Under the pieces are notes generated by a model. That model saw nothing but the letters and a program-made list of their open reading frames with translations. It made no database searches and was not told where the DNA came from. A DNA stretch of 21,458 nucleotides from CAYYWV01 sp964475385 (GTDB lineage: Bacteria > Pseudomonadota > Alphaproteobacteria > JAAXGF01): positions 1 to 21,458 of the forward strand of contig CAYYWV010000045.1 in NCBI GenBank assembly GCA_964475385.1, in the 5' to 3' direction. Made by a program: the position numbers and the translations under genes. Of the stretch, positions 1 to 6,763 are shown piece after piece. The first letter of the stretch is position 1; each line of letters starts with the position of its first letter.

Positions 1-5
1 AGGGC

Positions 6-45
6 GAGGCCCTCATCCTGAGCACGGTCGAAGGATGAGGGCCTC
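6..45. repeat. REP-like intergenic palindrome
   Basis: Perfect 14-bp inverted repeat: GAGGCCCTCATCCT (6-19) and its reverse complement AGGATGAGGGCCTC (32-45), separated by a 12-nt loop (20-31). The stem-loop core, with the words CATCCTGAGC and GTCGAAGGATG, resembles a class of dispersed palindromic repeats that I recall from many alphaproteobacterial intergenic regions. That assignment is from memory. Only this one copy is in the window, so its repetitive nature cannot be shown here. It lies 45 bp upstream of the ATPase gene. Confidence 0.6.
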
Positions 46-90
46 GGTCCCATAGGCCGTTCAAAGGCGAAATGGCATTATTTTCTGAAT

Positions 91-1569
91 ATGCGCGAAA
101 TTACTGATCTAGAAATCAAAAAACGCCTCGCCTTCGACAATCCCTGGTGGGAGGACGGCGCGGTGCCGGCGGCGTTCCGGGACTGGCCGCGCCGCATGTA
201 CTTCGACCGCTTCGTGCGGCTCGTCCAGCAAACGGCGGTCAACCGCGCCGTTATCCTGATGGGGCCGCGCCGGGTCGGCAAGACGGTGATGCTCACCCAG
301 GCGGTCCAAAAGCTGATCGACGACGGCATTGCGCCGCGCCGCATCTGTTACGTCTCGGTCGATACCCCGACCTATACGGGAATCCCGCTCGAGCGCCTGC
401 TCGCCTGGTTCATGGAGATCCACGGCCACAGGCGGGGCGATCCCCTTTATATGATCTACGACGAGATCCAGTATCACCCCGACTGGGAGCGGCACCTCAA
501 GTCGCTGGTCGATTCCTATCCGGCGGTCCGCTTCGTCGCTTCGGGCTCGGCGGCGGCCGCGCTCAAGATGAAAAGCGACGAATCAGGGGCCGGCCGGTTC
601 ACCGACTTTCTGCTTCCCCCGCTCAACTTCGCCGAGTTCCTGACGTTCAAGGGAATTACGAAAACGAAAGACAGCGTCGAAGACGCCTTGTCGGAGCTTT
701 CGAGCCTCGGTTCAAAACGGCTCAACGACGCATTCGTCGATTACGTCAATTACGGCGGCTTTCCCGAAACGGCGCTGAAGGCCGAGGCGCGCGAGGCGAT
801 GGACCGCTTCGTCGCCCAGGACATCGTCGACAAGGTGCTGCTGCGCGACCTCCCCAGCCTTTACGGCATTCAAGACACCCAGGAGCTCAAGCGCTTCTTC
901 ACGGTGCTCGCCTACAACACGGGCATGGAGGTGTCGTTCGAGGGGCTTGCGAAGGCCTCGGGCGTCGCCAAGAACACCTTGCGTAAGTATCTCGACTACC
1001 TGGAAGCGGCCTTCCTGATTTCGCGGCTCTATCGGGTCGACCTGAACGCAAAGCGGTTCCGCCGCGTGACCCGCTTCAAGGTCTACCTGACGAACCCCAG
1101 CATCCGCGCGGCGTTGTTCGAGCCCGTGAGCGCCGCCGACGAAACCATGGGCCACATGGCGGAAACGGCCGTGGTTGCGCATTTGGCCGTGTCCGCGGCC
1201 GCCTCGCTCTATAGCTATGCTCGCTGGGACAAGGGCGAGGTCGATCTGGTTTCAATCGACCCCGGGCGGCAAAAGCCGACGGAAGCCATCGAGATCAAGT
1301 GGTCCGATCGCGCGGCCGAAGACCCCCGGAACGAATTGGCGGGGCTTCTGTCCTTCTGCCGGGCGAACGGCTTGCGTCAGGCGTGGGTCTATTCGCGGTC
1401 CGTCTCCGCCGAGACCGAATGCGCCGGGGTGAGGCTCGACTTCGCGCCGATCAGCGCCATGTGCGCCGTGACGGCGCATGTCCTGATCGAGGGCGCGCTC
1501 GAACGGGGCCTCGATCCGCTTGCGTTGAAGGCGCTGCTCGGCCCGCCTGTTACCCCCGCTGGCGGTTGA
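91..1569 (+). CDS. AAA ATPase with DUF4143 C-terminal domain
   Basis: A 492-aa protein of the prokaryotic ATPase family that pairs an N-terminal AAA (AAA_14-like) domain with a C-terminal DUF4143 domain. Walker A is GPRRVGKT at residues 58-65 and Walker B is LYMIYDE around 119-125. A sensor-like ASGS follows at 150-153. Residues about 250-340 look like the winged-helix part (SGVAKNTLRKYLDYLE). The C-terminus carries a PD-(D/E)XK-like pattern: E358, GEVDLV with D385, and EIK at 401-403. The family is widespread, often horizontally moved, and its cellular role is not settled. The ATG at 91 is the first start after an in-frame stop at 19-21. It has no obvious Shine-Dalgarno sequence, and the upstream DNA is AT-richer than the rest. 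It stands alone, and its last codons overlap argG on the opposite strand by 20 bp. Confidence 0.85.
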   Translation: MREITDLEIKKRLAFDNPWWEDGAVPAAFRDWPRRMYFDRFVRLVQQTAVNRAVILMGPRRVGKTVMLTQAVQKLIDDGIAPRRICYVSVDTPTYTGIPLERLLAWFMEIHGHRRGDPLYMIYDEIQYHPDWERHLKSLVDSYPAVRFVASGSAAAALKMKSDESGAGRFTDFLLPPLNFAEFLTFKGITKTKDSVEDALSELSSLGSKRLNDAFVDYVNYGGFPETALKAEAREAMDRFVAQDIVDKVLLRDLPSLYGIQDTQELKRFFTVLAYNTGMEVSFEGLAKASGVAKNTLRKYLDYLEAAFLISRLYRVDLNAKRFRRVTRFKVYLTNPSIRAALFEPVSAADETMGHMAETAVVAHLAVSAAASLYSYARWDKGEVDLVSIDPGRQKPTEAIEIKWSDRAAEDPRNELAGLLSFCRANGLRQAWVYSRSVSAETECAGVRLDFAPISAMCAVTAHVLIEGALERGLDPLALKALLGPPVTPAGG

Positions 1570-2758
1570 GGAGGCGCAGGCGCAGCGCGTTGAGGCGGAT
1601 GAAGCCGGCGGCGTCCTGCTGGTTGTAGACCTGGTCGGCCTCGAAGGTCACGTGCTCCTGGCTGTAGAGGCTGTCGGGCGAGCGCCGCCCGAGCACGGTG
1701 ACCGAGCCCTTGTAGAGCTTGACCCGCACGACGCCGTTCACGCGCTCCTGGCTTTTGTCGATGGCGGCCTGGAGCATTTCGCGCTCGGGCGAGAACCAGA
1801 AGCCGTTGTAGACCAGCTCGGCGTAGCGCGGCATGAGCTCGTCCTTGAGATGCGCCGCTCCGCGGTCGAGGGTGATGCTCTCCATCGCCCGCCGGGCCGC
1901 GAGCAGAACGGTGCCGCCCGGGGTCTCGTAGACGCCGCGCGACTTCATCCCGACGAAGCGGTTCTCGACCAGATCGACCCGGCCCACCCCGTTGGCGCCG
2001 GCGAGCGCGTTGAGCCGGGCCAAGAGCGCCGCCGGCGACAGCGCCTCGCCGTCGATCGCGACCGGATCGCCGCGCGCGAACTCGATGTCGATGATCGTCG
2101 GCTCGTCGGGGGCTTTCTCGGGCGCGACCGTGCGCTCGAACATGTCCTCGTCGGGTGGCGTCCAGGGGTCTTCGAGCGCCTTGCCCTCGAACGAGATGTG
2201 GAGAAGGTTGGCGTCGGTCGAGTACGGGGCCTCGCCGCGCTTGTCCTTGGCGATCGGAATCTGGTGGCGCTCGGCGAAGGCGATCAGCTTGGCCCGCGAA
2301 TCGAGATCCCACTCGCGCCACGGCGCGATGACCCGGATGTCGGGATCGAGCGCGTAGTAGGCGAGCTCGAAGCGCACCTGATCGTTGCCCTTGCCGGTCG
2401 CGCCGTGGGCGACCGCATCGGCCCCGGTCTCGCGGGCGATCTCGATCTGGCGCTTGGCGATCAGGGGGCGCGCGATCGAGGTGCCGAGGAGATAGACCCC
2501 TTCGTAGAGCGCATTGGCGCGGAACATGGGGAAGACGTAATCGCGCACGAAGGTCTCGCGCAGGTCTTCGATATAGATCTCCTTGACCCCCAGCATCTCG
2601 GCCTTGGCGCGGGCGGGTTCGAGCTCCTCGCCCTGGCCGAGGTCGGCGGTGAAGGTGACCACCTCGCAGCCATAGGCCTCTTGCAGCCATTTGAGGATGA
2701 CCGAGGTGTCGAGCCCGCCCGAGTAGGCGAGCACGACCTTCTTGATGTCGCGCGTCAT
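1550..2758 (-). CDS. argG: argininosuccinate synthase
   Basis: A 402-aa cytosolic enzyme of arginine biosynthesis that joins citrulline and aspartate with ATP to give argininosuccinate. The N-terminal PP-loop AYSGGLDTS is at residues 10-18. Typical downstream ArgG blocks follow: GATGKGNDQVRFE, APWREWDL, STDANLLHISFEG and the C-terminal SLYSQEHVTFEADQVYNQ. Length fits the usual 400 aa. The ATG at 2758 is preceded by a GGGGGA Shine-Dalgarno about 8 nt away. A promoter-like TTGCCG/TATACT pair lies just upstream, so argG is probably its own transcription unit although it follows rlmN on the same strand. Its TAA stop lies inside the 3' end of the convergent ATPase gene. Confidence 0.97.
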   Translation of the reverse strand: MTRDIKKVVLAYSGGLDTSVILKWLQEAYGCEVVTFTADLGQGEELEPARAKAEMLGVKEIYIEDLRETFVRDYVFPMFRANALYEGVYLLGTSIARPLIAKRQIEIARETGADAVAHGATGKGNDQVRFELAYYALDPDIRVIAPWREWDLDSRAKLIAFAERHQIPIAKDKRGEAPYSTDANLLHISFEGKALEDPWTPPDEDMFERTVAPEKAPDEPTIIDIEFARGDPVAIDGEALSPAALLARLNALAGANGVGRVDLVENRFVGMKSRGVYETPGGTVLLAARRAMESITLDRGAAHLKDELMPRYAELVYNGFWFSPEREMLQAAIDKSQERVNGVVRVKLYKGSVTVLGRRSPDSLYSQEHVTFEADQVYNQQDAAGFIRLNALRLRLLNRQRG

Positions 2759-2793
2759 GGTTCGCGTCCCCCGCGGAGTGTCGACCGGCGCGC

Positions 2794-2821
2794 AGTATAG
2801 GCCCCGCGCGCGCCGCGGCAA
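2794..2821 (-). promoter_or_regulatory. candidate argG promoter
   Basis: On the minus strand, a -10 box TATACT (2794-2799, 5 of 6 to the sigma-70 consensus) lies 16 bp from a -35 box TTGCCG (2816-2821, 4 of 6). This predicts a leader of about 28 nt with a GGGGGA Shine-Dalgarno. The -35 box lies within the CCGCGG hairpin that follows rlmN. Confidence 0.5.
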
Positions 2822-2828
2822 GCCGCGG
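2813..2828 (-). terminator. hairpin downstream of rlmN, no U-tract
   Basis: CCGCGG repeats at both ends of this 16-bp stretch. On the minus strand it would fold as a 6-bp all-GC stem with a CTTG tetraloop, immediately after the rlmN stop. No T-run follows, so it is not a classical intrinsic terminator. It could instead be a 3'-end stabilising hairpin or part of the argG promoter region. Confidence 0.3.
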
Positions 2829-2829
2829 T

Positions 2830-4002
2830 TTATCGCGAAGAAGCGGCGGCGGCGCGGCTCTTGCGCGGACGCAGGCTTTGGGACTTGAGCTGGCCGCAGG
2901 CGGCGAGGATGTCGCGCCCGCGCGGGACGCGCACCGGCGCCGAGTAGCCCGCCGCATTGACGATCTCGGCGAAACGCGCGATCGCCGCCGGCGTCGCGCA
3001 TTCGAACGGCGCGCCCGGCCAGGGGTTGAACGGAATCAGGTTGACCTTGGCCGGAATCCCGGCGAGCAAGCGCACCAGCGCCCGAGCGTCGGCGGGCGAA
3101 TCGTTCACCCCTTTGAGCATGACGTACTCGAAGGTGATCCGCCGCGCGTTCGAGCCCGCGGCGTAGTCGCGGCAGGCGGCGAGCAGCTCGGCGATCCCGT
3201 ACTTGCGGTTCAAGGGCACGATCCGGCTGCGGAGCTCGTCGGTGACCGCATGGAGCGAGATCGCGAGGTTGACCCCGGCCTCGACCCCGAGGCGTCGGAT
3301 CATCGGCGCCACGCCGGCGGTCGAGAGCGTGATCCGCCGCTTCGAGATCGCGATCCCTTCCGAGTCCATGATGATGCGCAACGCGGCGACCACGTTGTCG
3401 TAGTTGTAGAGCGGCTCGCCCATGCCCATGAGCACGATGTTCGAGACCATGCGGCCCTCGCGCGGGGCCGGCCACTCGCCGAGAACGTCGCGGGCGACCA
3501 TCACCTGGCCGACGATCTCGCCCGGGCCGAGGTTGCGCACAAGCCCCTGGGTGCCGGTGTGGCAGAAGCGGCAGGTGAGCATGCAGCCGACCTGGGAGGA
3601 GACGCAGAGCGCGCCGCGGTCCTCTTCGGGGATGTGGACGCACTCGACCTCTTGGCCGTCGCTCATGCGCAGGAGCCACTTGCGGCTGCGGTCGGTCGAG
3701 ACGAGATCGCGGACGATCTCCGGCCGGGCGATGACGTAGCGCTCGGCGAGCCGGGCGCGCAGCGGCTTGGCCAGCGTCGTCATGGCGGCGAAGTCGCGCG
3801 CCCCGCGGTGATAGATCCAGTGCCAGATCTGCTTGGCGCGGAACGGCTTTTCGCCGAGCGCGGCCATCTCGGCGGCGAGGGCCTCGCGGCTCAGCCCGAC
3901 GAGGTTGAGCCGGCCGTCGGCGTCCCGGGGCTCGGGCGGCGCGAAGGCGCGCGGCGGCGGCAAGAACGTGACGGCGGAATCACGGTCGCGGAAGATGGTC
4001 AT
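2830..4002 (-). CDS. rlmN: dual-specificity 23S rRNA/tRNA m2A methyltransferase RlmN
   Basis: A 390-aa radical-SAM enzyme that methylates C2 of A2503 in 23S rRNA and A37 in some tRNAs. The CxxxCxxC [4Fe-4S] motif is C140, C144, C147 (GCMLTCRFC). The cysteine seven residues earlier, C133 (ALCVSS), and the C-terminal C369 (AACGQL) match the two cysteines of the RlmN methylcysteine mechanism. GMGEPLYN and SKRRITLSTAG are family blocks, and length is normal. The ATG at 4002 has only a weak GGA upstream, and a -10-like box ends 9 nt before it, so the transcript may be leaderless. It is flanked by ialB upstream and argG downstream, a neighbourhood I recall as recurrent in alphaproteobacteria. Confidence 0.96.
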   Translation of the reverse strand: MTIFRDRDSAVTFLPPPRAFAPPEPRDADGRLNLVGLSREALAAEMAALGEKPFRAKQIWHWIYHRGARDFAAMTTLAKPLRARLAERYVIARPEIVRDLVSTDRSRKWLLRMSDGQEVECVHIPEEDRGALCVSSQVGCMLTCRFCHTGTQGLVRNLGPGEIVGQVMVARDVLGEWPAPREGRMVSNIVLMGMGEPLYNYDNVVAALRIIMDSEGIAISKRRITLSTAGVAPMIRRLGVEAGVNLAISLHAVTDELRSRIVPLNRKYGIAELLAACRDYAAGSNARRITFEYVMLKGVNDSPADARALVRLLAGIPAKVNLIPFNPWPGAPFECATPAAIARFAEIVNAAGYSAPVRVPRGRDILAACGQLKSQSLRPRKSRAAAASSR

Positions 4003-4011
4003 GTCCGAGTT

Positions 4012-4039
4012 GATATACGCGCCGGCCCGCCGCCGGCAA
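4012..4039 (-). promoter_or_regulatory. candidate rlmN promoter
   Basis: On the minus strand, TTGCCG (4034-4039) is followed after 16 bp by TATATC (4012-4017). Both are 4 of 6 to consensus. The -35 hexamer and spacing are the same as in the argG candidate. The -10 box ends 9 nt before the start codon, which would leave a leader of only about 2-4 nt. Confidence 0.4.
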
Positions 4040-4052
4040 GAGCGGATACGGC

Positions 4053-4574
4053 TCAGCGCCGGCCGCAGGCCTTGTCGATCGCCCGGTGGGCGGCGGTGAA
4101 GCCGAGCAGCGAGAAGGTGTCGGTCGTCTTGGTTCCGCGCGAGGAGACGCCTTTGACGATCATCTTGCGGCCCTTCTTCATGGCCCGGACCAGCGCCCTG
4201 TCGCCGGCCGCGTCGAAGGCCCAGGCGGTGTCGCCGTTGGTGAACAGATCGAAGGTTCGGCCCCCGATCGTCACCGTGACCGTGCTGTCCTCTTTGTACT
4301 TGTAGCCCGCGCGGATGCTGACGGTGTCGAACTTCTTCTCCGCCGGGCGGTGGTCGACCATGGCGAAGACGTCCCCCCGCTTTTTGTACTTGCCCTGGGT
4401 TTTCTTCGGCACGCTCGCCATGTAGCAGAGCTTCTTGCCCGCCTGGGTGGTCTGATAGGCCGTCCAGTCGTTGAAGGTTCCGAGCGTGACGACCTCGTCG
4501 GCAACGGCAGGCGCCGAAAAGCCGAAAGCAATGAGAAGGAAAAGAACGCCGACGGAGGAACCGGGACGAATCAT
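4053..4574 (-). CDS. invasion-associated locus B (IalB) family secreted protein
   Basis: A 173-aa exported protein of the IalB family, named after the Bartonella locus but widespread in non-pathogenic alphaproteobacteria and of unclear biochemical role. A Sec signal peptide is visible: positive MIRPG start, hydrophobic VGVLFLLIAFGFSA core and an AVA cleavage site at about residue 25. The mature part starts with the typical FNDWTAYQT segment and has a conserved cysteine in KLCYMAS, the family PAEKKFDTVSI block and an ALVRAMKKGRKMIVKGVSSRG segment. A periplasmic location is expected. It lies 50 bp upstream of rlmN on the same strand. The ATG at 4574 lacks a Shine-Dalgarno, and a -10-like box sits only 6 nt upstream. 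Confidence 0.9.
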   Translation of the reverse strand: MIRPGSSVGVLFLLIAFGFSAPAVADEVVTLGTFNDWTAYQTTQAGKKLCYMASVPKKTQGKYKKRGDVFAMVDHRPAEKKFDTVSIRAGYKYKEDSTVTVTIGGRTFDLFTNGDTAWAFDAAGDRALVRAMKKGRKMIVKGVSSRGTKTTDTFSLLGFTAAHRAIDKACGRR

Positions 4575-4580
4575 GGCGCG

Positions 4581-4609
4581 AGTTTAGCGGATCGGCCCCG
4601 CCCTGCAAA
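4581..4609 (-). promoter_or_regulatory. candidate ialB promoter
   Basis: On the minus strand, TTTGCA (4604-4609) and TAAACT (4581-4586) are separated by 17 bp, each 4 of 6 to consensus. The -10 box ends 6 nt before the ialB ATG, so transcription would begin at or next to the A of the start codon. Confidence 0.35.
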
Positions 4610-4627
4610 GACGCTGCGCACCGCGCA

Positions 4628-5107
4628 TCAGCCCCGGCCGCGATAGGGCGCGACGCCCGGGTCGGGGATCCACAGCCCTTCGGGCGGCGCGCCGGTCTGG
4701 TAGAAGACGTCGATCGGAATCCCGCCGCGCGGGTACCAATAGCCGCCGATCCTGAGCCAGCGGGGCGCGATCTCTTCGACGAGGCGGCGGGCGATCGCCA
4801 CCGTCGTCTCTTCGTGGAAGCCGCCGTGGTTCCGAAACGCGCCGAGGTAGAGCTTGAGCGACTTGCTCTCGACGATCCAGTCGGCGGGAACGTAGTCGAT
4901 GACCAGATGGGCGAAATCGGGCTGGCCGGTCACCGGGCAGAGGCAGGTGAACTCGGGCGCGGTGAAGCGCACGAGATAAGCTTCGCCGGGCTGCGGGTTG
5001 GCGATCCGCTCGATCCGGGCCTCGTCGGGAGAGGCGGGAAGCGGCGCCTTCGCGCCGAGCAGGGTGAGCCCCGACGGCCGGCCTGCGGACGTCTTCTTTT
5101 CGCTCAT
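4628..5107 (-). CDS. queF: NADPH-dependent 7-cyano-7-deazaguanine reductase QueF (short type)
   Basis: A 159-aa cytosolic enzyme that reduces preQ0 to preQ1 in queuosine biosynthesis, of the short YkvM-like subfamily in the tunnelling fold. The active-site block is FTCLCPVTGQPDF: C57 is the nucleophile that forms the thioimide and D64 the proton donor, judged by alignment with the known CxxxxxxD spacing. The ESKSLKLYL signature is at 80-88 and the substrate-binding GGFHEE at 95-100. The ATG at 5107 overlaps the TGA of the upstream RNA methyltransferase in an ATGA (5104-5107), so the two are translationally coupled. Other queuosine genes are not in the window. Confidence 0.96.
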   Translation of the reverse strand: MSEKKTSAGRPSGLTLLGAKAPLPASPDEARIERIANPQPGEAYLVRFTAPEFTCLCPVTGQPDFAHLVIDYVPADWIVESKSLKLYLGAFRNHGGFHEETTVAIARRLVEEIAPRWLRIGGYWYPRGGIPIDVFYQTGAPPEGLWIPDPGVAPYRGRG

Positions 5108-5640
5108 CGCGCCTGCGCCGGCTTGCGGGCGCGCGGCCCGCCGTGGACGTGCTCGGGCAAGGGCTCGGGCCGGCCGCCTTCGACCAACGGCCGGCGCGCG
5201 AACCGCCCCAAACTGATCAGCCGGTCGTACATCACGATCGCGCCGGCGGTCGCGACGTTGACGCAAAAACGCGTCGGAATGCGGACCAGATAGTCGCAGC
5301 GCGCGATAAGCGCGGGCGTGAGGCTGCCGCGTTCGCGCCCCAGCACATAGGCCGCGCAGCGCGGATGGCGGAAGCTCGGCAGATCCTCGGCCTCGTCGAG
5401 AAGCTCGATCCCGACCAGCTTGCAGCCCGCCGGCAAGGCGAGATCGGCGGCGCTTGCGAACTGATAGAGCGGCACCTCGCGCGGCGTATGGGAGGTGTCC
5501 GACAGCGCGCCTTTGACCGTATAGTGGGCGTCGACCGTGAACACGAAGCTCGCCCCGAAGGCGTGGGCCGAGCGAAACAAGTTGCCGAGGTTCATCGGCT
5601 TGCTTATACCCTCGACCCCGATTCCGAAGTATCCGCGCAT
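5104..5640 (-). CDS. SpoU/TrmH-family RNA 2'-O-methyltransferase
   Basis: A 178-aa SPOUT (trefoil-knot) methyltransferase. The three SpoU motifs are visible: motif 1 NLGNLFRSAHAFGA (17-30) with the RNA-contacting arginine, motif 2 YVLGRERGSLT (98-108), and motif 3 LVRIPTRFCVNVATAGAIV (118-136), the last two forming the SAM-binding knot. The C-terminal 30 residues are basic and low complexity. The RNA target (tRNA or rRNA) cannot be told from sequence. The ATG at 5640 gives the MRGYFGIG start I would expect for this subfamily. It is first of the pair with queF, which suggests shared expression of two RNA-modification genes. It is divergent from the asparaginase gene across 66 bp. Confidence 0.88.
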   Translation of the reverse strand: MRGYFGIGVEGISKPMNLGNLFRSAHAFGASFVFTVDAHYTVKGALSDTSHTPREVPLYQFASAADLALPAGCKLVGIELLDEAEDLPSFRHPRCAAYVLGRERGSLTPALIARCDYLVRIPTRFCVNVATAGAIVMYDRLISLGRFARRPLVEGGRPEPLPEHVHGGPRARKPAQAR

Positions 5641-5706
5641 GGGGTGACACTGCCCCGCGTCCGCCGCCATTTCAAGACCCAAGGCCGCCGAGGAAAGGGC
5701 CCTTCC

Positions 5707-6756
5707 ATGACCGCCACTGCGCACAGCCCGTCCGCCGCCCCCGCCAACCCGATCGCCGCCGAGGCGACCCGCGGCGGGATCGTCGAAAGCCTGCACCGCG
5801 CGGCGGCCGCGGTCTGCGACGCCGAAGGCCGCGTCGCGCATTCCTGGGGCGATGTCGCGCGGCCGGTCTTTCCGCGCTCGGCGATCAAGGCGATCCAGGC
5901 GCTTCCCATCATCGAGACCGGGGCCGCCGACCGCTTCGCGCTCACGGACGCCGAGCTCGCGCTCGCCTGCGCCTCGCACGGGGGCGAGCCGATGCACGTC
6001 TCCGCGGTCGAGGCTTGGCTCGCGCGGATCGGGCTCTCGGGCGACGACCTTGAATGCGGGCCGCACGCGCCGATCTACGCGCCTGCGGCCGAGGCCCTGT
6101 TCCGCGCCGGCGAAAGCCCGCGCGCGGTCCACAACAACTGCTCGGGCAAGCACGCAGGGATGCTGACCACGGCGCGCCACATGGGCGAGCCGATTCGCGG
6201 CTACATCGCCCCCGACCACCCGGTCCAGCGCCGGGTCGCCGCCGCCATCGGCGCGATGTGCGGGGTGAACGCGGACGCCGCGCCGCTCGGCGTCGACGGC
6301 TGCTCGATCCCGACCTTCGCGATCCCGCTCACCGCGCTCGCCACCGGCATGGCGAGGATCGCCGATCCGTCCGGGCTTTCCGAGACCCGGCGGGAGGCGG
6401 TCCTGCGGCTGCGCCGGGCGGTCGCCGCGCATCCCGAAATGGTCGCCGGCACCGGGCGCTTCTGCACCGCGCTCAACCGCGAATCGGAAGGCCGCGTCTT
6501 CGCCAAGACCGGGGCCGAAGGGGTCTATTGCGCCGCGGTCCCGGCGCTCGGCCTCGGGGTCGCGGTCAAGGCCGACGACGGCGCGGCGCGAGCCGCCCAG
6601 GTCGCGACGCTCGCCGTGCTTGCGCGCATCGGCGCGCTCGACGACGCGCTCGCCGCGAAGCTCGCCGATCACGTCGTCGCCCCGATCGTCAACCGGGCGG
6701 GGCGACGCACCGGCGAGGTCCGCGCCGCGCGCGACTGGCCGCCCGCCGGCGGCTGA
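5707..6756 (+). CDS. L-asparaginase, Rhizobium etli type (class 3, AnsA/ReAV-like)
   Basis: A 349-aa enzyme expected to hydrolyse L-asparagine to aspartate and ammonia. It belongs to the asparaginase II/ReAV family, unrelated to the E. coli type I/II enzymes. All landmark residues of the ReAV structure have equivalents: the SxxK pair S58 and K61 (RSAIK), S90 (ACASHGGE), the metal-site residues C145 and K148 (NNCSGKHAG) and C199 (GVDGCSIP), and K268 (FAKTGAEG). The first six are offset by a constant 10 residues from the R. etli numbering as I remember it. No signal peptide is seen, so it is cytosolic. The downstream methyltransferase starts 7 bp later, forming a likely operon. Confidence 0.92.
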   Translation: MTATAHSPSAAPANPIAAEATRGGIVESLHRAAAAVCDAEGRVAHSWGDVARPVFPRSAIKAIQALPIIETGAADRFALTDAELALACASHGGEPMHVSAVEAWLARIGLSGDDLECGPHAPIYAPAAEALFRAGESPRAVHNNCSGKHAGMLTTARHMGEPIRGYIAPDHPVQRRVAAAIGAMCGVNADAAPLGVDGCSIPTFAIPLTALATGMARIADPSGLSETRREAVLRLRRAVAAHPEMVAGTGRFCTALNRESEGRVFAKTGAEGVYCAAVPALGLGVAVKADDGAARAAQVATLAVLARIGALDDALAAKLADHVVAPIVNRAGRRTGEVRAARDWPPAGG

Positions 6757-6763
6757 GACGGCC

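Noticed and set aside
1..1569. A defence island around the DUF4143 ATPase
   Set aside because: No nuclease, toxin-antitoxin, restriction or other defence gene is next to it, and the downstream neighbours are housekeeping genes. Sequence before position 1 is not available.
1550..3679. A 709-codon frame that would extend argG upstream into rlmN
   Set aside because: The extension is an out-of-frame shadow of rlmN. The MTRDIKK start at 2758 with a Shine-Dalgarno matches normal ArgG length.
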